In this document: positions 13,458-22,168 of the stretch, piece by piece
Numbering within the stretch: position 1 is the first letter of the stretch
Layout of the letters: each line of letters opens with the position of its first letter
Source of the DNA: JASGCK01 sp031430035
GTDB lineage: Bacteria > Pseudomonadota > Gammaproteobacteria > Burkholderiales > Burkholderiaceae_C
Length of the DNA stretch: 24,172 nt
NCBI GenBank assembly: GCA_031430035.1
Contig: JANPAS010000186.1
Span: 1 to 24,172, forward strand
Direction: 5' to 3'
Program-made: the position numbers and the translations under genes
Notes under the pieces: generated by a model
Databases searched by the model: none
The model's input: the letters and a program-made list of their open reading frames with translations, nothing else
Told to the model about the DNA's origin: nothing

Positions 13458-14336
13458 ATGCGAATTTTTACACCTTCTTTTTTAAAACGATTTTTCTTGC
13501 TCCTGCTTTGCGCTGTACTTACTGCTTGCGGCGCTATCAAACTCACCTACAACAACGCCGATAGCCTGCTATATTGGTGGCTAGATGGATATGTTGACTT
13601 TACGGTTGACCACAAAGTTCGTGTCAAAAACGAATTGACCTCTTTTCATGTTTGGCACCGCAAAAACCAATTGCCCGTATTTGCCAGTCTGGCAAACGAC
13701 TTGCAAGGCCTCGCCAAAAATGATGTGACTGCAGCGCAGCTGTGCAGCTATGTTGATGCGATCCAGCAAAAAGTATTTGAACCCACGAGTAAACACATCG
13801 AGCCGCAAGTGCTGTGGCTAGTCACGAACTTGAGTTCCGATCAAATGAAATCGATGGAAGAGAAATACGCCACGACGAACGAAAAATGGCTAAAAGAGTG
13901 GCAACCGAAAACCAAACGTGAATTGATAAAAAATACGAAAAAATCGATTCGCGAGCGCAGCGACAGTTTATACGGTAGCTTAGATGACGATCAGCGCAAG
14001 TGGCTGAATGAGACGATTCGCAACTCGCCATTTGATGCAAAGATTGCCTATGCCGAACGACTGCGCCGTCAGCAAGATGTGCTGGCGACACTACGAGACA
14101 TTCAAAGCAAAAAAATGAGCATCGAAGCCGCTCGCGAACCTATGCGCGCTCTGCTCCAGCGTAGTACCACTTCGCCCGATGCCACTTATAGAGCTTACGG
14201 GGACAAGATGAAGCAACACTATTGCGAGCTATATGCCAAGCTGCACAACAGCATGAATACCGCACAGCGCGACCATGCTTTCTCCAAGTTCAAAGACTAC
14301 GAACGCGACTTCAAAACCTTGCAGGCCAACAAATAA
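13458..14336 (+). CDS. Outer-membrane lipoprotein, DUF6279-like
   Basis: The protein has 292 residues with a basic N-terminus, a hydrophobic h-region and lipobox LTAC, giving lipidation at C24. Gly at +2 suggests the outer membrane. The mature start AIKLTYNNADSLLYWWLDGYVDF is the signature of a lipoprotein family common in Burkholderiales and related bacteria (DUF6279, number from memory). The rest is mostly helical, rich in Lys, Glu and Gln, with repeated patterns such as MKSMEEKYATTNEKWLKEW. No enzymatic motif is visible. The stop abuts the ATG of rep directly, so the two are cotranscribed. Function is unknown; the fold suggests a helical periplasmic domain. Confidence 0.85.
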   Translation: MRIFTPSFLKRFFLLLLCAVLTACGAIKLTYNNADSLLYWWLDGYVDFTVDHKVRVKNELTSFHVWHRKNQLPVFASLANDLQGLAKNDVTAAQLCSYVDAIQQKVFEPTSKHIEPQVLWLVTNLSSDQMKSMEEKYATTNEKWLKEWQPKTKRELIKNTKKSIRERSDSLYGSLDDDQRKWLNETIRNSPFDAKIAYAERLRRQQDVLATLRDIQSKKMSIEAAREPMRALLQRSTTSPDATYRAYGDKMKQHYCELYAKLHNSMNTAQRDHAFSKFKDYERDFKTLQANK

Positions 14337-16475
14337 ATGTCGGATGGTTTGAACGCTGCACAGCGCGAAGCTGTGAACTATCTCACGGGTCCTTCGCTTG
14401 TGCTCGCAGGCGCGGGTTCTGGCAAAACTCGCGTCATTACTCACAAGATTGCTAGGCTCATGGAAGCGGGCTTAGAGCCTAAACGCATTGCCGCCATTAC
14501 CTTTACCAACAAAGCTGCCGCCGAAATGCGCGAACGCGCCAAAGCCCTGGTCGGTAAGGCTTCCAAGGAATTGACGATTTGCACCTTTCACGCGCTTGGC
14601 GTGCGAATGCTGCGCCAAGACGGCACCGTGCTCGGGCTCAAACCGAACTTCAGCATCTTGGACTCCAGCGATGTCGAATCCATGCTGAAAGACGCGGGCG
14701 GTACGGTGGATGCCGCCACGGCACGCGGTTGGCAATGGACGATTAGCGGCTGGAAAAGTGCGGGTCTGACGGGCGATACGGCACTACTCGCGGCCAAGAA
14801 CGAAGATGAGCGAGTCACGGCCATCATCATGCAAAAGTACGAAGAGCGACTCTCAGCTTATCAAAGCGTGGACTTTGATGACTTGATCGGCTTGCCACTC
14901 AAACTCTTACAAAACCACCCCGAGGCTCTCGCCAAATGGCAAGCCGCATTCGGACACGTGTTGGTGGACGAGTACCAAGACACCAACGCGACGCAGTACG
15001 AAATGCTCAAGCTCTTGGTGGGCGAACGCGCCCGCTTTACTGCCGTGGGTGACGACGATCAATCCATTTACGGCTGGCGCGGCGCAACGCTGGACAACCT
15101 ACGCAAACTGCCTACCGATTACCCAAATTTGAAGGTCATCCCGCTGGAGCAAAACTACCGCTCTACACCGCAAATTTTGCAAGCCGCTAACAACGTGATT
15201 GGCAATAACCCAAAACTATTCCCTAAAAAATTATGGAGCGACATCAAAGCGGGTGAGCCCGTGCGCGTGGTTGATGCCGATTCTGAGGAGCACGAAGCCG
15301 AACGCGTGGTGGCACGCATTCAGTCGATTCGTGCCAGCGAGGGCGTAACGACTGCGCAGCCCAAGGACTACAAAGATTTTGCGGTTTTGTACCGCGCCAA
15401 TCATCTCGCCAAAGCATTTGAAAAAGCCATGCGCAAAGCGGCGATTCCGTACAAAGTGTCGGGTGGGCAAAGCTTTTTTGACCGCGCCGAAATTAAAGAC
15501 TTGTGCTCGTGGCTGCGGCTTCTCTCCAACAACGATGATGACCCTGCGTTCATCCGCGCGGTATCCACGCCCAAGCGCGGGATTGGCCACACGACTCTTG
15601 CCACGCTAGGGACGTATGCGTCCAGCTACAAAGTCAGTTTGTTTGAAGCACTCTTTAGCTCATCCCTTGGTGCAGCCTTGTCCGCAAGGGCTTTGGGGGG
15701 ATTGCAAGAGTTTGGCCGCTACCTCAACGACTTGGAATTTCGCGCTCGCCAGACATCAGGCGCGGAAGATGCCAAAGTATTTTTAAGCGAATGGCTGAAA
15801 GACATTGGCTACGAACGCCACCTCATGGAAGGCGCTGAAACCGAAAAACTCTCTGCCGCCAGATGGGCGAATGTGCTCGATTTTTGCGACTGGATGGCCA
15901 AGCGCTGCGGTGGTGAAATTGACGACACGGCAGGCGTGACGCTAGTCAGCGAATCAAAGACGTTATTAGAGGTCATTCAAAATGTTTCGCTGCTCTCTAC
16001 GCTGTCTGAGCGCGAATCCGATCAAAACGTGGTGACGCTCTCAACGCTACACGCGGCCAAAGGTTTGGAGTGGCCGCACGTGATGCTGGTCGGCGTGACG
16101 GAAGGCTCGTTGCCGTTTAGTCGAAATGCCAAAAAACCAAAATCCAACGACAAGAAAAAAGAAGCTGATGACGAAGAGGAAGAAATCATTGAATCCAGTC
16201 CCAGCGACGAAGTCAATCGCCTGCAAGAAGAGCGCCGCCTGATGTACGTAGGCATTACCCGCGCCAGAGACACGCTGATGGTGAGCTGGACGAAAAAGAA
16301 AAAGGCCGGTCGTGACATGGTGAGCGCCGTCCCTAGCCGCTTTATCGCCGAAATGGCCTTAGATGTGCAAACTATTCGCGAAGACCCTATGGCGAAGCTC
16401 AAGGCACTCAGGGCAGAGTTTGCAGCTAAAGCAGCGGTGACAGCAGCGCAAAAACTAGCAGTCAACGCGCCCTAA
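14337..16475 (+). CDS. rep: ATP-dependent DNA helicase Rep (UvrD/PcrA superfamily 1)
   Basis: The protein has 712 residues (E. coli Rep has 673). The Q-motif GLNAAQREAV (4-13), Walker A AGAGSGKT (24-31), Ia ITFTNKAAAEMRER (54-67), II DEYQDTN (211-217), III GDDDQSIYGWRGA, IV EQNYRST, V TLHAAKGLEW and VI EERRLMYVGITRARD are all present. It unwinds DNA 3' to 5', clearing obstacles ahead of replication forks. Between motifs V and VI, about residues 598-630, lies a highly charged, low-complexity insert rich in Lys, Asp and Glu that E. coli Rep lacks at this length. The ATG follows the lipoprotein stop with no gap. The CaiB-type gene begins 10 bases after the stop. Confidence 0.93.
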   Translation: MSDGLNAAQREAVNYLTGPSLVLAGAGSGKTRVITHKIARLMEAGLEPKRIAAITFTNKAAAEMRERAKALVGKASKELTICTFHALGVRMLRQDGTVLGLKPNFSILDSSDVESMLKDAGGTVDAATARGWQWTISGWKSAGLTGDTALLAAKNEDERVTAIIMQKYEERLSAYQSVDFDDLIGLPLKLLQNHPEALAKWQAAFGHVLVDEYQDTNATQYEMLKLLVGERARFTAVGDDDQSIYGWRGATLDNLRKLPTDYPNLKVIPLEQNYRSTPQILQAANNVIGNNPKLFPKKLWSDIKAGEPVRVVDADSEEHEAERVVARIQSIRASEGVTTAQPKDYKDFAVLYRANHLAKAFEKAMRKAAIPYKVSGGQSFFDRAEIKDLCSWLRLLSNNDDDPAFIRAVSTPKRGIGHTTLATLGTYASSYKVSLFEALFSSSLGAALSARALGGLQEFGRYLNDLEFRARQTSGAEDAKVFLSEWLKDIGYERHLMEGAETEKLSAARWANVLDFCDWMAKRCGGEIDDTAGVTLVSESKTLLEVIQNVSLLSTLSERESDQNVVTLSTLHAAKGLEWPHVMLVGVTEGSLPFSRNAKKPKSNDKKKEADDEEEEIIESSPSDEVNRLQEERRLMYVGITRARDTLMVSWTKKKKAGRDMVSAVPSRFIAEMALDVQTIREDPMAKLKALRAEFAAKAAVTAAQKLAVNAP

Positions 16476-16485
16476 ACTTAAGGGT

Positions 16486-17676
16486 ATGTCACACCTACCT
16501 GCCTCCGCTGCTCTCTCCCGCTTTCGCGTCATCGATCTCACCCAAGTCCGCGCAGGCCCCACCGCTTGCAGGCAGCTCGCCGATTGGGGCGCGGACGTGG
16601 TGCAAGTCCAAATGCCTGACCATATGCGCGGCGACGATACGCTGGGCGGGCAAGACGGCTCGGACTACCAGTACACGCACCGCAACAAGCGCTCCATCAC
16701 CCTGAACTTGAAAGAGCCTGAAGGCATCAGCGTACTCAAACAATTGATTGCCAAAGCAGATGTCGTGGTCGAGAACTTCCGACCCGATGTGAAATTTCGC
16801 CTTGGCATTGACTATGAGAGCTTGAAGGCCAGCAACCCGGGCTTGGTCTATGCCAGCATTTCAGGATTTGGACAAACGGGGCCGCTCGCAGAGCGTCCGG
16901 GCTTCGATCAAATCGCGCAGGGCATGGGCGGCCTCATGTCGGTCACAGGCGACCCCACGGGTGCGCCCATGCGCGTGGGCATTCCGATTGCCGATTTATG
17001 CGCAGGTATCTTCGCAGCGCAAGGCATTTTGGTGGCGTTACTCGAGCGCGAAAAATCTGGGCAAGGTCAGTGGCTACACACTTCGCTCCTAGAGTCTATG
17101 CTCTACATGATGGACTTCCAAACCTCGCGCTGGTTGATTGATGGCGAAGTGGCCACGCAAGCGGGTAATTTCCATCCGACGAGCATCCCGACTGGTGTGT
17201 ACAAAGCGCGTGATGGCTACATGAACATTGCCGTATTTGGCTCCAAGATTTGGGAGCGCTTTTGCGATATTTTGGGAGCGCCCGAATGGGTCACAGACGC
17301 GCGGTTTATGGACAAACCCGGCCGCTCGGTGAACCGCGATGCGCTGAACGCGGACATCAACGAGCGTCTTGCCAAGCATGACCGCGCTTATTGGATTGAA
17401 CGCTTAAACGCCGGTGGCGTGGCTTGCGGCGTGATTAACAACATGCAGGAAGCGCTAGAAGAACCTCAAATCCAGCACCTCAAGATGGTGAAAGATGTTG
17501 TCTCAAACCGCATGGGCGCACAAAAAATGATGGGACAGCCCGTTCAACTGGAGCGCACACCCAGCACGATTGCAAGATCTGCACCGAAACGTGGTGAGCA
17601 CACCGCCGAGGTTTTGGAAGAATTTGGCTATAGCGCGGATGATGTGGCACGGCTCAAAGCAACAGGCGTTTTTTAA
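16486..17676 (+). CDS. CaiB/BaiF-type (family III) CoA transferase
   Basis: The protein has 396 residues. It begins RVIDLTQVRAGPTACRQLADWGADVVQVQ, the usual family III opening. The HRNKRSITLNLKEPEG and ADVVVENFRPDV segments are conserved. The likely catalytic aspartate that forms the aspartyl-CoA thioester intermediate is D170 in VGIPIADLCAG. C-terminal motifs include GYMNIAVFGSKIWERFCDILG and PCGVIN-like ACGVINNMQEAL. The enzyme would move CoA between an acyl-CoA donor and a carboxylic acid (oxalate/formate, carnitine, bile acid and others in the family). The substrate cannot be told from sequence. It heads a same-strand block with a crotonase, an MDR reductase and a Bug receptor, suggesting activation of an imported acid. 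Confidence 0.9.
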   Translation: MSHLPASAALSRFRVIDLTQVRAGPTACRQLADWGADVVQVQMPDHMRGDDTLGGQDGSDYQYTHRNKRSITLNLKEPEGISVLKQLIAKADVVVENFRPDVKFRLGIDYESLKASNPGLVYASISGFGQTGPLAERPGFDQIAQGMGGLMSVTGDPTGAPMRVGIPIADLCAGIFAAQGILVALLEREKSGQGQWLHTSLLESMLYMMDFQTSRWLIDGEVATQAGNFHPTSIPTGVYKARDGYMNIAVFGSKIWERFCDILGAPEWVTDARFMDKPGRSVNRDALNADINERLAKHDRAYWIERLNAGGVACGVINNMQEALEEPQIQHLKMVKDVVSNRMGAQKMMGQPVQLERTPSTIARSAPKRGEHTAEVLEEFGYSADDVARLKATGVF

Positions 17677-17688
17677 AGGATTTTTGAA

Positions 17689-18498
17689 ATGGCAAGCATG
17701 GAATACATCTCAACCACCGAGCGCGTGAAAGTGTGGCTTGACACCACCACACTGCACATTCAATTCAACAACCCAGCACGGCACAATGCACTCTCCGTCG
17801 ACATGTGGGAAGCCGTCCCAGCCTTACTGGACGTGGCTTCCCATGATGATCGTGTCCGATTAGTTGTGTTCTCAGGGGCAGGCGAAAAATCTTTTGTTTC
17901 GGGCGCGGATATCACGCAATTTGAAGACCAGCGTGCCGCCAAAGAAGCCGTTGATCGCTACGAAAAAATGGCTGAAGAATGTTTGCAAAGCATCGCCAAT
18001 TTTGTCAAACCCACACTCGCTTGCATTCAAGGTTATTGCATCGGCGGCGGCGTGAATGTAGCGATTAGCTGCGACATCCGCATCGCGTCCAGTAATTCCG
18101 TGTTCTCCATCCCCGCAGCCCGCTTGGGGCTGGGCTACCGCTATTCGGCCATGAAAAATTTGGTCGATCTAATTGGGCCTGGCAACGCCAAAGATTTATT
18201 CTTTTCTGCACGCAAGATTGATGCAAACGAAGCACGGTTTTTAGGCTTGATTTCCCGTATTTGCGAACCTGCCGATTTACCCGCCTTGCTGAAAGAGTAC
18301 GCCGATGCATTGGCGGCTAATGCGCCCATCACCATTGCAGCCGCCAAAGCCATCACAGCGGAAATCTTAAAACCGTCACCTGAACTGGATATGGCGAAAT
18401 GCCAAGCGCTGATTCGAGGCTGCTTTGAAAGCGCGGACTATGCCGAAGGCCGCAAAGCGTTTATGGAAAAACGCAAACCTGTTTTTGTAGGGAAATAA
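17689..18498 (+). CDS. Enoyl-CoA hydratase/isomerase (crotonase) family protein lacking both hydratase glutamates
   Basis: The protein has 269 residues with a crotonase fold: CoA-binding RHNALSVDMW, oxyanion-hole SGADITQFE (71-79) and QGYCIGGGVNVAISCDIRIAS (114-134). By alignment in my head to rat mitochondrial hydratase, the two catalytic glutamates fall at N123 (in GGGVNV) and A143 (in SIPAARLG). Both are replaced, so simple syn-hydration of enoyl-CoA is unlikely. Other crotonase chemistries (decarboxylation, isomerisation, C-C cleavage, dehalogenation) are possible; the GLGYRYS segment supplies two tyrosines. AAAGGA precedes the ATG at 17689, with a second ATG at 17698. It lies 12 bases after the CoA transferase and 2 bases before the MDR gene: one operon. 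Confidence 0.85.
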   Translation: MASMEYISTTERVKVWLDTTTLHIQFNNPARHNALSVDMWEAVPALLDVASHDDRVRLVVFSGAGEKSFVSGADITQFEDQRAAKEAVDRYEKMAEECLQSIANFVKPTLACIQGYCIGGGVNVAISCDIRIASSNSVFSIPAARLGLGYRYSAMKNLVDLIGPGNAKDLFFSARKIDANEARFLGLISRICEPADLPALLKEYADALAANAPITIAAAKAITAEILKPSPELDMAKCQALIRGCFESADYAEGRKAFMEKRKPVFVGK

Positions 18499-18500
18499 AC

Positions 18501-19487
18501 ATGAGCAACATGATGAAATCGTATTGGATGGAAAGCAATGGCGACAGCGCCACGATTGACTTGCGCGAAGTTGCTATCCCCGCACCTGCATCGAATCAGC
18601 TGCTGGTCAAGATGCACGCGGCTAGTTTGAACCGAGGTGAATTTATTGTGGGGCACGGCTTGCACAAAGCAGGCGCGGCCAAGCCCATTGGCACGGACGG
18701 CGCGGGAGAGGTCGTTGAGGTGGGCGATGGGGTCACTGGCTTCCAAGTCGGTGATCGCGTGATGGGACGCTGCGCAGGTGCATTTTCTGAAATGGCACTG
18801 ATGTCAACCGCTGAGGCGATGCATATTCCCGAGAACTTGGACTGGGAAGCCGCAGCCAGCGTTCCTTTGACTGGGCACGTCGTCTTTGACATGCTGGTGC
18901 TGCAAGGGCGTTTGGTAGCAGGCGAATGGCTACTGATTAATGGCGTGTCGTCGGGCGTAGGTGTTGCGGCACTGCAAATGGCCAAAGCTATCGGGGCAAA
19001 GGTTATTGGCACATCAGGATCAGCGGACAAACTCGCGCGATTGAAAGCGCTAGGACTTGATGTGGCTATTTGCACACGCGAAGCCAATTTCCACGATGAG
19101 GTGATGACGGTCACTGGCGGCATGGGCGTGAATTTAGTCATCAATACCGTGGGCGGCTCGGTGTTCTCCGAAGATGTACGCTGCATGGCGTTTGAAGGCC
19201 GCCTGGCGATGGTGGGTTATGTCGATGGCCAACTGCAAACCAATTTATCCATCGAAGCGCTGCATTCAAAGCGTCTGACGCTGTTTGGTGTGTCGAACAA
19301 ACTGCGCAGCCCCGAGCAACGCACCTCGGGTGTGCCACGTTTCAGGCTAGAGATATTGCCCATGCTGGCAGATGGGCGCATCACGCCGCTAGTCGATAAA
19401 GTGTTCGCCTTTGAAGAATTGCCTGCTGCCAAAGCCTGCATGGATGCCAGCGAACATTTGGGCAAAATTGTGTTGAAAATCGCTTAA
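18501..19487 (+). CDS. Zinc-independent MDR-family oxidoreductase (quinone/enoyl reductase type)
   Basis: The protein has 328 residues. It has the N-terminal GroES-like domain (VKMHAASLNRGEF, PIGTDGAGEVVEVGDGV, GDRV) and the nucleotide-binding domain with NGVSSGVGVAALQMAKAIGAKVIGTS (147-172). The cysteine and histidine ligands of zinc alcohol dehydrogenases are absent. NADPH-dependent reduction of a quinone, enone or enoyl thioester is expected. AGGG sits 9 bases before the ATG, which follows the crotonase stop by 2 bases. Its place between a crotonase and a solute receptor suggests an acyl-CoA or unsaturated-acid reduction step in the same pathway, but this is inferred from context only. Confidence 0.88.
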   Translation: MSNMMKSYWMESNGDSATIDLREVAIPAPASNQLLVKMHAASLNRGEFIVGHGLHKAGAAKPIGTDGAGEVVEVGDGVTGFQVGDRVMGRCAGAFSEMALMSTAEAMHIPENLDWEAAASVPLTGHVVFDMLVLQGRLVAGEWLLINGVSSGVGVAALQMAKAIGAKVIGTSGSADKLARLKALGLDVAICTREANFHDEVMTVTGGMGVNLVINTVGGSVFSEDVRCMAFEGRLAMVGYVDGQLQTNLSIEALHSKRLTLFGVSNKLRSPEQRTSGVPRFRLEILPMLADGRITPLVDKVFAFEELPAAKACMDASEHLGKIVLKIA

Positions 19488-19504
19488 CCCATTGATAGGA
19501 TTTC

Positions 19505-20482
19505 ATGATGAAAAATACGATCTATCGCTGCCTTGCAGCCCTTACTGCTATTGGCCTAGCGCAAAGCGCAGTCGCACAATCGGACTACCCAAACAAGCCT
19601 ATCAAACTCATCGTCGGGTTTGCACCTGCAGGCGCTGCAGACTACGTAGCCCGCGCCATGAGCGACCAGCTCAGCAAGGCGCTGGGGCAAGCGGTTGTTG
19701 TCGAGAACAAAGCGGGAGCAGGCTCTAGCATTGCGGCGGATTTTGTAGCCAAAGCCCCAGCCGATGGCTACACGATTTTGATTGCCAGCCCTAGCAGCAT
19801 GTCCGTCAATCCAGCGCTCAATCCAAAACTTGGCTACGCCGTCAAAGATTTTGCCCCCATCTCCAAAATCACGTCCTCTCCCTTGGTGATTGCAGCAAGC
19901 CCAAAGTCTGGCATCACCTCGGTCAAGGAACTTATCGCTGCAGCAAAACGCGCACCCGGCACTTTAAATTACGCAAGCTCTGGTAATGGCTCAGCGCCTC
20001 ATCTAGGCGGCGCGCTCTTTGCGCAGGTGGCCAGTTTAGATATGCAGCACATTCCGTTTAGAGGCGGTGCGCCTGCGGTTGCCTCGGTGGTGGCGGGTGA
20101 TACGCAGCTGACATTTGGGACTCCGCCGTCGGTACTCCCGATGATTCAAGCAGGCAGATTGCGTGGCATTGCCGTCTCTACTAGAGAGCGTACCGCGCTC
20201 TTCCCCGACTTGCCTGCCATGCGAGAGGCCGGCTTGCCAGACTATGCGATTGAATTTTGGTACGGCCTCTTTGTACCCGCCAACACGCCACCCGCTATCG
20301 TCAAAAAATTGTATGAAGCAACGCGTACAGCCATGAGTCAGCCTAGTGTGAAGGCAGCTTTGGCACGTGAAGGCACGGATGTAGCGCTGTCTGCATCGCC
20401 CGAAGCATTTTCCGCCTTCTTAACTGAAGACGCGAAGTTTTGGACGCGGTTGGTTAAAGATGCTCAGGTGAAATTGGATTAA
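19505..20482 (+). CDS. Bug-family tripartite tricarboxylate-type solute-binding protein
   Basis: The protein has 325 residues and a signal peptide probably cleaved at AVA-Q (24/25). YPNKPIKLIVGFAPAGAADYVARAMSDQL is the classic Bug start; VVVENKAGAGSSIAADFVAKAPADGYT and GTLNYASSGNGSAPHLGGALF line the ligand site. Bug proteins are periplasmic receptors for organic acids or amides, expanded greatly in Burkholderiales and often working without linked TctA/TctB membrane genes, as here. AGGA is 8 bases upstream of the ATG; an ATG follows one codon later. Its position at the end of the CoA-transferase, crotonase and reductase genes suggests it captures the substrate of that pathway. Confidence 0.93.
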   Translation: MMKNTIYRCLAALTAIGLAQSAVAQSDYPNKPIKLIVGFAPAGAADYVARAMSDQLSKALGQAVVVENKAGAGSSIAADFVAKAPADGYTILIASPSSMSVNPALNPKLGYAVKDFAPISKITSSPLVIAASPKSGITSVKELIAAAKRAPGTLNYASSGNGSAPHLGGALFAQVASLDMQHIPFRGGAPAVASVVAGDTQLTFGTPPSVLPMIQAGRLRGIAVSTRERTALFPDLPAMREAGLPDYAIEFWYGLFVPANTPPAIVKKLYEATRTAMSQPSVKAALAREGTDVALSASPEAFSAFLTEDAKFWTRLVKDAQVKLD

Positions 20483-20504
20483 GTACAGGCTTTATGATTG
20501 AGCT

Positions 20505-21680
20505 ATGAAAACACAGGCAGTCATTGGTATCCAACCTTCCATTATTCGCTGGGCACGCGAATCGATGGGGTTGTCCGTTGCTGACGTCGCAGAGAAACTA
20601 AAGCGACCGCTTGACGAAGTGTCTGGCTGGGAAAACGATAGCGGTTCTGCACCTACTTATGCGCAATTAGAAAGTCTTGCGTACAAGGTTTTTAAGCGTC
20701 CTCTCGCGGTTTTTTTCTTACCAGCGCCTCCCGATGAAATTGCACCAGCACGAGAGTTTCGATCATTACCAAATAGTGATTTAGAAAATTTGCACGCAGA
20801 CACTTGTGTCCACGTACGCAAAGCGCATGCCTATCAGTTGACCTTAAAGGAGGTATTTGGTGAGCAAAATCCTTGCGGTCTACCGCTCTCGAACCAAATC
20901 ACTCTAGAACTTGATTTATCGATCTCATCGCAAGCTTCTGCGCTGCGCAATGCGCTAGGCATCTCACTTGACAAGCAAATTGCATGGAGAAACGATGATG
21001 CTGCCTTAAAACGCTGGCGAGGTGCGATTGAAGACGGAGGTATCTTCGTTTTTAAAGCCCCATTCAAGCAAGAGTCTATTTCTGGCTTTTGTCTGATGGA
21101 TGAAGAGTTTCCGTTGATATATCTGAACAACAGCACTACCAAAACTCGGCAGATATTTAGCCTTTTGCATGAGCTTGCACACTTATTACTCAATGTCAGT
21201 GGGATTAGTAAATTTGAATCTTCATATGTCCGTCACCTACCAGTGCCAGAGCGACGTATTGAGCAATTTTGTAATCAACTAGCCGCTGAGGTGCTAATCC
21301 CATCCGAAGACTTCGAACTACAAAGCAGCCTGCTTCCTCCTCAGGTAGAAGCTGCTGATGACTACCAATTTAGCGCCTTAGCAAGCCGATATGGGGTAAG
21401 CAGAGAAGCAATCTTGCGTCGCTTATTGGATGCAGGGAAAGTCAGTCAAGCGTTCTATGAGTTGAAAGCCAAAATATGGCTTGGGCAAAAAAAATCTGCG
21501 AAAGGAGGTAATTACTATGCCTCGCAAAATGCTTATCTCAGTGATAGATTAGCCAAAGAAGTAATTGCCCGTCACTATCGCAATCAAATTAACATTGAGC
21601 AGGCTTCAGAATTCTTAGGAATTAAACCAAAAAATTTCTCAGGCTTAGAGCAACAAATCATGCTGGGAGCAACGGCTTGA
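20505..21680 (+). CDS. XRE-HTH plus ImmA/IrrE zinc metallopeptidase-like protein (COG2856)
   Basis: The protein has 391 residues. An N-terminal XRE-type helix-turn-helix (about 9-65; SIIRWARESMGLSVADVAEKL, LDEVSGWENDSG) is joined to an ImmA/IrrE domain. The zinc motif is HELAH (222-226), with a likely third ligand E253 in the segment IEQFCNQLAAEVLIP. ImmA and IrrE-type peptidases cleave HTH repressors during stress. Here the repressor-like domain is fused, as in COG2856 proteins that accompany toxin genes. The ORF is AT-rich relative to neighbours. It starts 22 bases after the Bug stop with no Shine-Dalgarno. TATGAT at 20493-20498 might drive a leaderless or near-leaderless transcript. Its TGA overlaps the TTG start of the PIN gene. 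Confidence 0.88.
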   Translation: MKTQAVIGIQPSIIRWARESMGLSVADVAEKLKRPLDEVSGWENDSGSAPTYAQLESLAYKVFKRPLAVFFLPAPPDEIAPAREFRSLPNSDLENLHADTCVHVRKAHAYQLTLKEVFGEQNPCGLPLSNQITLELDLSISSQASALRNALGISLDKQIAWRNDDAALKRWRGAIEDGGIFVFKAPFKQESISGFCLMDEEFPLIYLNNSTTKTRQIFSLLHELAHLLLNVSGISKFESSYVRHLPVPERRIEQFCNQLAAEVLIPSEDFELQSSLLPPQVEAADDYQFSALASRYGVSREAILRRLLDAGKVSQAFYELKAKIWLGQKKSAKGGNYYASQNAYLSDRLAKEVIARHYRNQINIEQASEFLGIKPKNFSGLEQQIMLGATA

Positions 21681-22153
21681 TTTATGTTTTCGATACCAGC
21701 TCTTTGAGCAAACTTAAACACTTTTATCCAGGTGTTTTTAAATCAGTATGGATAGGATTGGATAGCTTAGCCACACAAAGAAAAATGATTTCTACAAAAG
21801 AAGTTTGGAATGAAATTGAACGTGGTGAAGTTGATGCATACACAAATAAATGGCTCAAAGACCGTAAGTATGTGTTCACGGTACCCACCTCAGAAGAGAT
21901 GATAGTGGTATCGCAGATATTTCAAATTCCTCATTTTCAATCTTTGATTGGTGTCAAACAACGTTTGGTGGGAACACCTGTTGCAGATCCGTTTGTCATT
22001 GCTTGTGCAAAGGTACATCAAGGTACGGTCGTAACTGAGGAAAAATTAAAGCCTCACGCCGCCAAAATTCCAAACGTATGTGCACACCCAAGCATCAACG
22101 TACCTTGCATTGATCTTGAAGCATTTATGCAACGACAAAGCTGGAGTTTTTAA
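21677..22153 (+). CDS. PIN-like domain protein (DUF4411-like), candidate toxin ribonuclease
   Basis: The protein has 158 residues. The PIN acidic site is complete: D6 in IYVFDTSSL, E43/E46 in KEVWNEIERGE, D104 in VADPFVIACAK, and TEE (120-122). The catalytic D6 lies six residues from the start, and the only in-frame initiator before it is the TTG at 21677. That TTG overlaps the TGA of the preceding gene (TTGA), so translation is probably coupled. Pairing of a COG2856 XRE-ImmA protein with a DUF4411/PIN gene recurs in bacteria and has been proposed as a toxin-antitoxin-type module. A sampled 60-base line is 37 % GC, well below the flanking genes, consistent with horizontal acquisition. RNA target unknown. 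Confidence 0.85.
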   Translation: MIYVFDTSSLSKLKHFYPGVFKSVWIGLDSLATQRKMISTKEVWNEIERGEVDAYTNKWLKDRKYVFTVPTSEEMIVVSQIFQIPHFQSLIGVKQRLVGTPVADPFVIACAKVHQGTVVTEEKLKPHAAKIPNVCAHPSINVPCIDLEAFMQRQSWSF

Positions 22154-22168
22154 TTCTCAGCAGCATTG

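Noticed and set aside
18596..19186. 196-codon open frame opposite the MDR reductase
   Set aside because: Ser/Thr/Pro-rich translation typical of an antisense shadow, with no start signal or domain.
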